Positions 6,289 to 6,566 of a stretch of DNA of 6,566 nt are shown in pieces. The stretch is from JAMLIN01 sp041676645 (GTDB lineage: Bacteria; Pseudomonadota; Gammaproteobacteria; Burkholderiales; Burkholderiaceae_E), in NCBI GenBank assembly GCA_041676645.1, contig JBAYRO010000137.1, positions 1 through 6,566 on the forward strand, written 5' to 3'. The notes beneath the pieces are model-generated. The model had not been told where the DNA came from and did not search any database. It worked only from the letters and a program-made list of their open reading frames with translations. Both the position numbers and the translations under genes were made by a program. The stretch's first letter is position 1; the number at the start of each line of letters is the position of its first letter.

Positions 6289-6566
6289 GCCGCCCGACCG
6301 CTCCCCCGGCCGGTCATGGGACGAGGAGGACGACCATGGACTGGACGACCTCGATGACCTGCCCGAGCTGACGGTGCCGCTGGAGGACCCTCTGCCCGAT
6401 CCGGCCGATGCCGAGGCCGGACCCGCGGCCGGCGGGCGCCTGACCACGCGGCTCGGCGAGCCCGGCGGCGAGATCGGGATCGGCGCGCCGGCGCCCGACG
6501 AAGCGGCGATCCCGATGCTCACCGAGGTGCTGCCCAACCTGGCGCCCGCCCCGGCAAGCCCGGCAA
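6272..6566 (+). CDS. Acidic, proline-rich protein of unknown function (partial, runs off edge)
   Basis: An ATG at 6272 opens a frame that stays open for 98 codons to the window edge and overlaps the last 17 bases of holC, so the two are probably translationally coupled. The product begins MTAPPEPPDRSPGRSWDEED. Residues 1-50 contain 17 Asp/Glu, and the rest is rich in Pro, Ala and Gly, so it is likely disordered. The motif [LI]P-x-LT-x-x-L occurs twice: LPELTVPL (30-37) and IPMLTEVL (80-87). The context (after holC, before the usual place of valS) and the IPxLTEV motif recall small uncharacterised proteins in Burkholderiales, possibly the DUF2486 group, but that match is from memory. No function can be given. 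An ATG at 6336 lies in another frame and was not used. Confidence 0.65.
   Translation, partial: MTAPPEPPDRSPGRSWDEEDDHGLDDLDDLPELTVPLEDPLPDPADAEAGPAAGGRLTTRLGEPGGEIGIGAPAPDEAAIPMLTEVLPNLAPAPASPA

Noticed and set aside
5650..6537. A 295-codon minus-strand frame across holC and the palindrome
   Set aside because: It begins with a Ser/Gly/Pro low-complexity run and lies antisense to holC, which has clear family motifs.

Overview
This is a GC-rich, gene-dense chromosomal window from a proteobacterium, most likely a betaproteobacterium of the Burkholderiales or a related order. The inference rests on two things: the divergent arrangement lptG-lptF <-> pepA-holC, conserved in beta- and gammaproteobacteria, and an acidic, proline-rich reading frame overlapping the end of holC that resembles the small uncharacterised proteins found beside holC in Burkholderiales. 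No rRNA, tRNA, CRISPR array, complete insertion sequence or prophage gene was seen.

Layout, left to right. Bases 1-39 (minus) hold the first 13 codons of an exported or membrane protein cut by the window edge. Bases 74-1639 (minus) encode an ArnT/PMT-like integral membrane glycosyltransferase (GT-C fold, 521 aa). Bases 1640-1928 have no protein gene but contain a minus-strand promoter-like sequence, three consecutive hairpins and a clear intrinsic terminator. This is either a small RNA of about 100 nt or an attenuating leader ahead of the glycosyltransferase. Bases 1929-4165 (minus) encode LptG and LptF, which overlap by GTGA; they are the membrane subunits of the LptB2FG lipopolysaccharide exporter. 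Bases 4166-4298 are the divergent promoter region. Bases 4299-5780 (plus) encode leucyl aminopeptidase PepA, and 5869-6288 the chi subunit of DNA polymerase III (HolC). An unrecognised acidic protein starts at 6272 and runs off the right edge.

Functionally, the minus-strand side is about the cell envelope (LPS export plus a glycosyltransferase that probably uses a polyprenyl-linked sugar). The plus-strand side is housekeeping (peptide turnover, replication clamp-loader accessory). The least ordinary parts are a perfect 54-bp palindrome inserted between pepA and holC, flanked by a short direct repeat, and the structured RNA candidate between lptG and the glycosyltransferase. No wholly new multi-gene system is visible; the genes are mostly conserved core genes.
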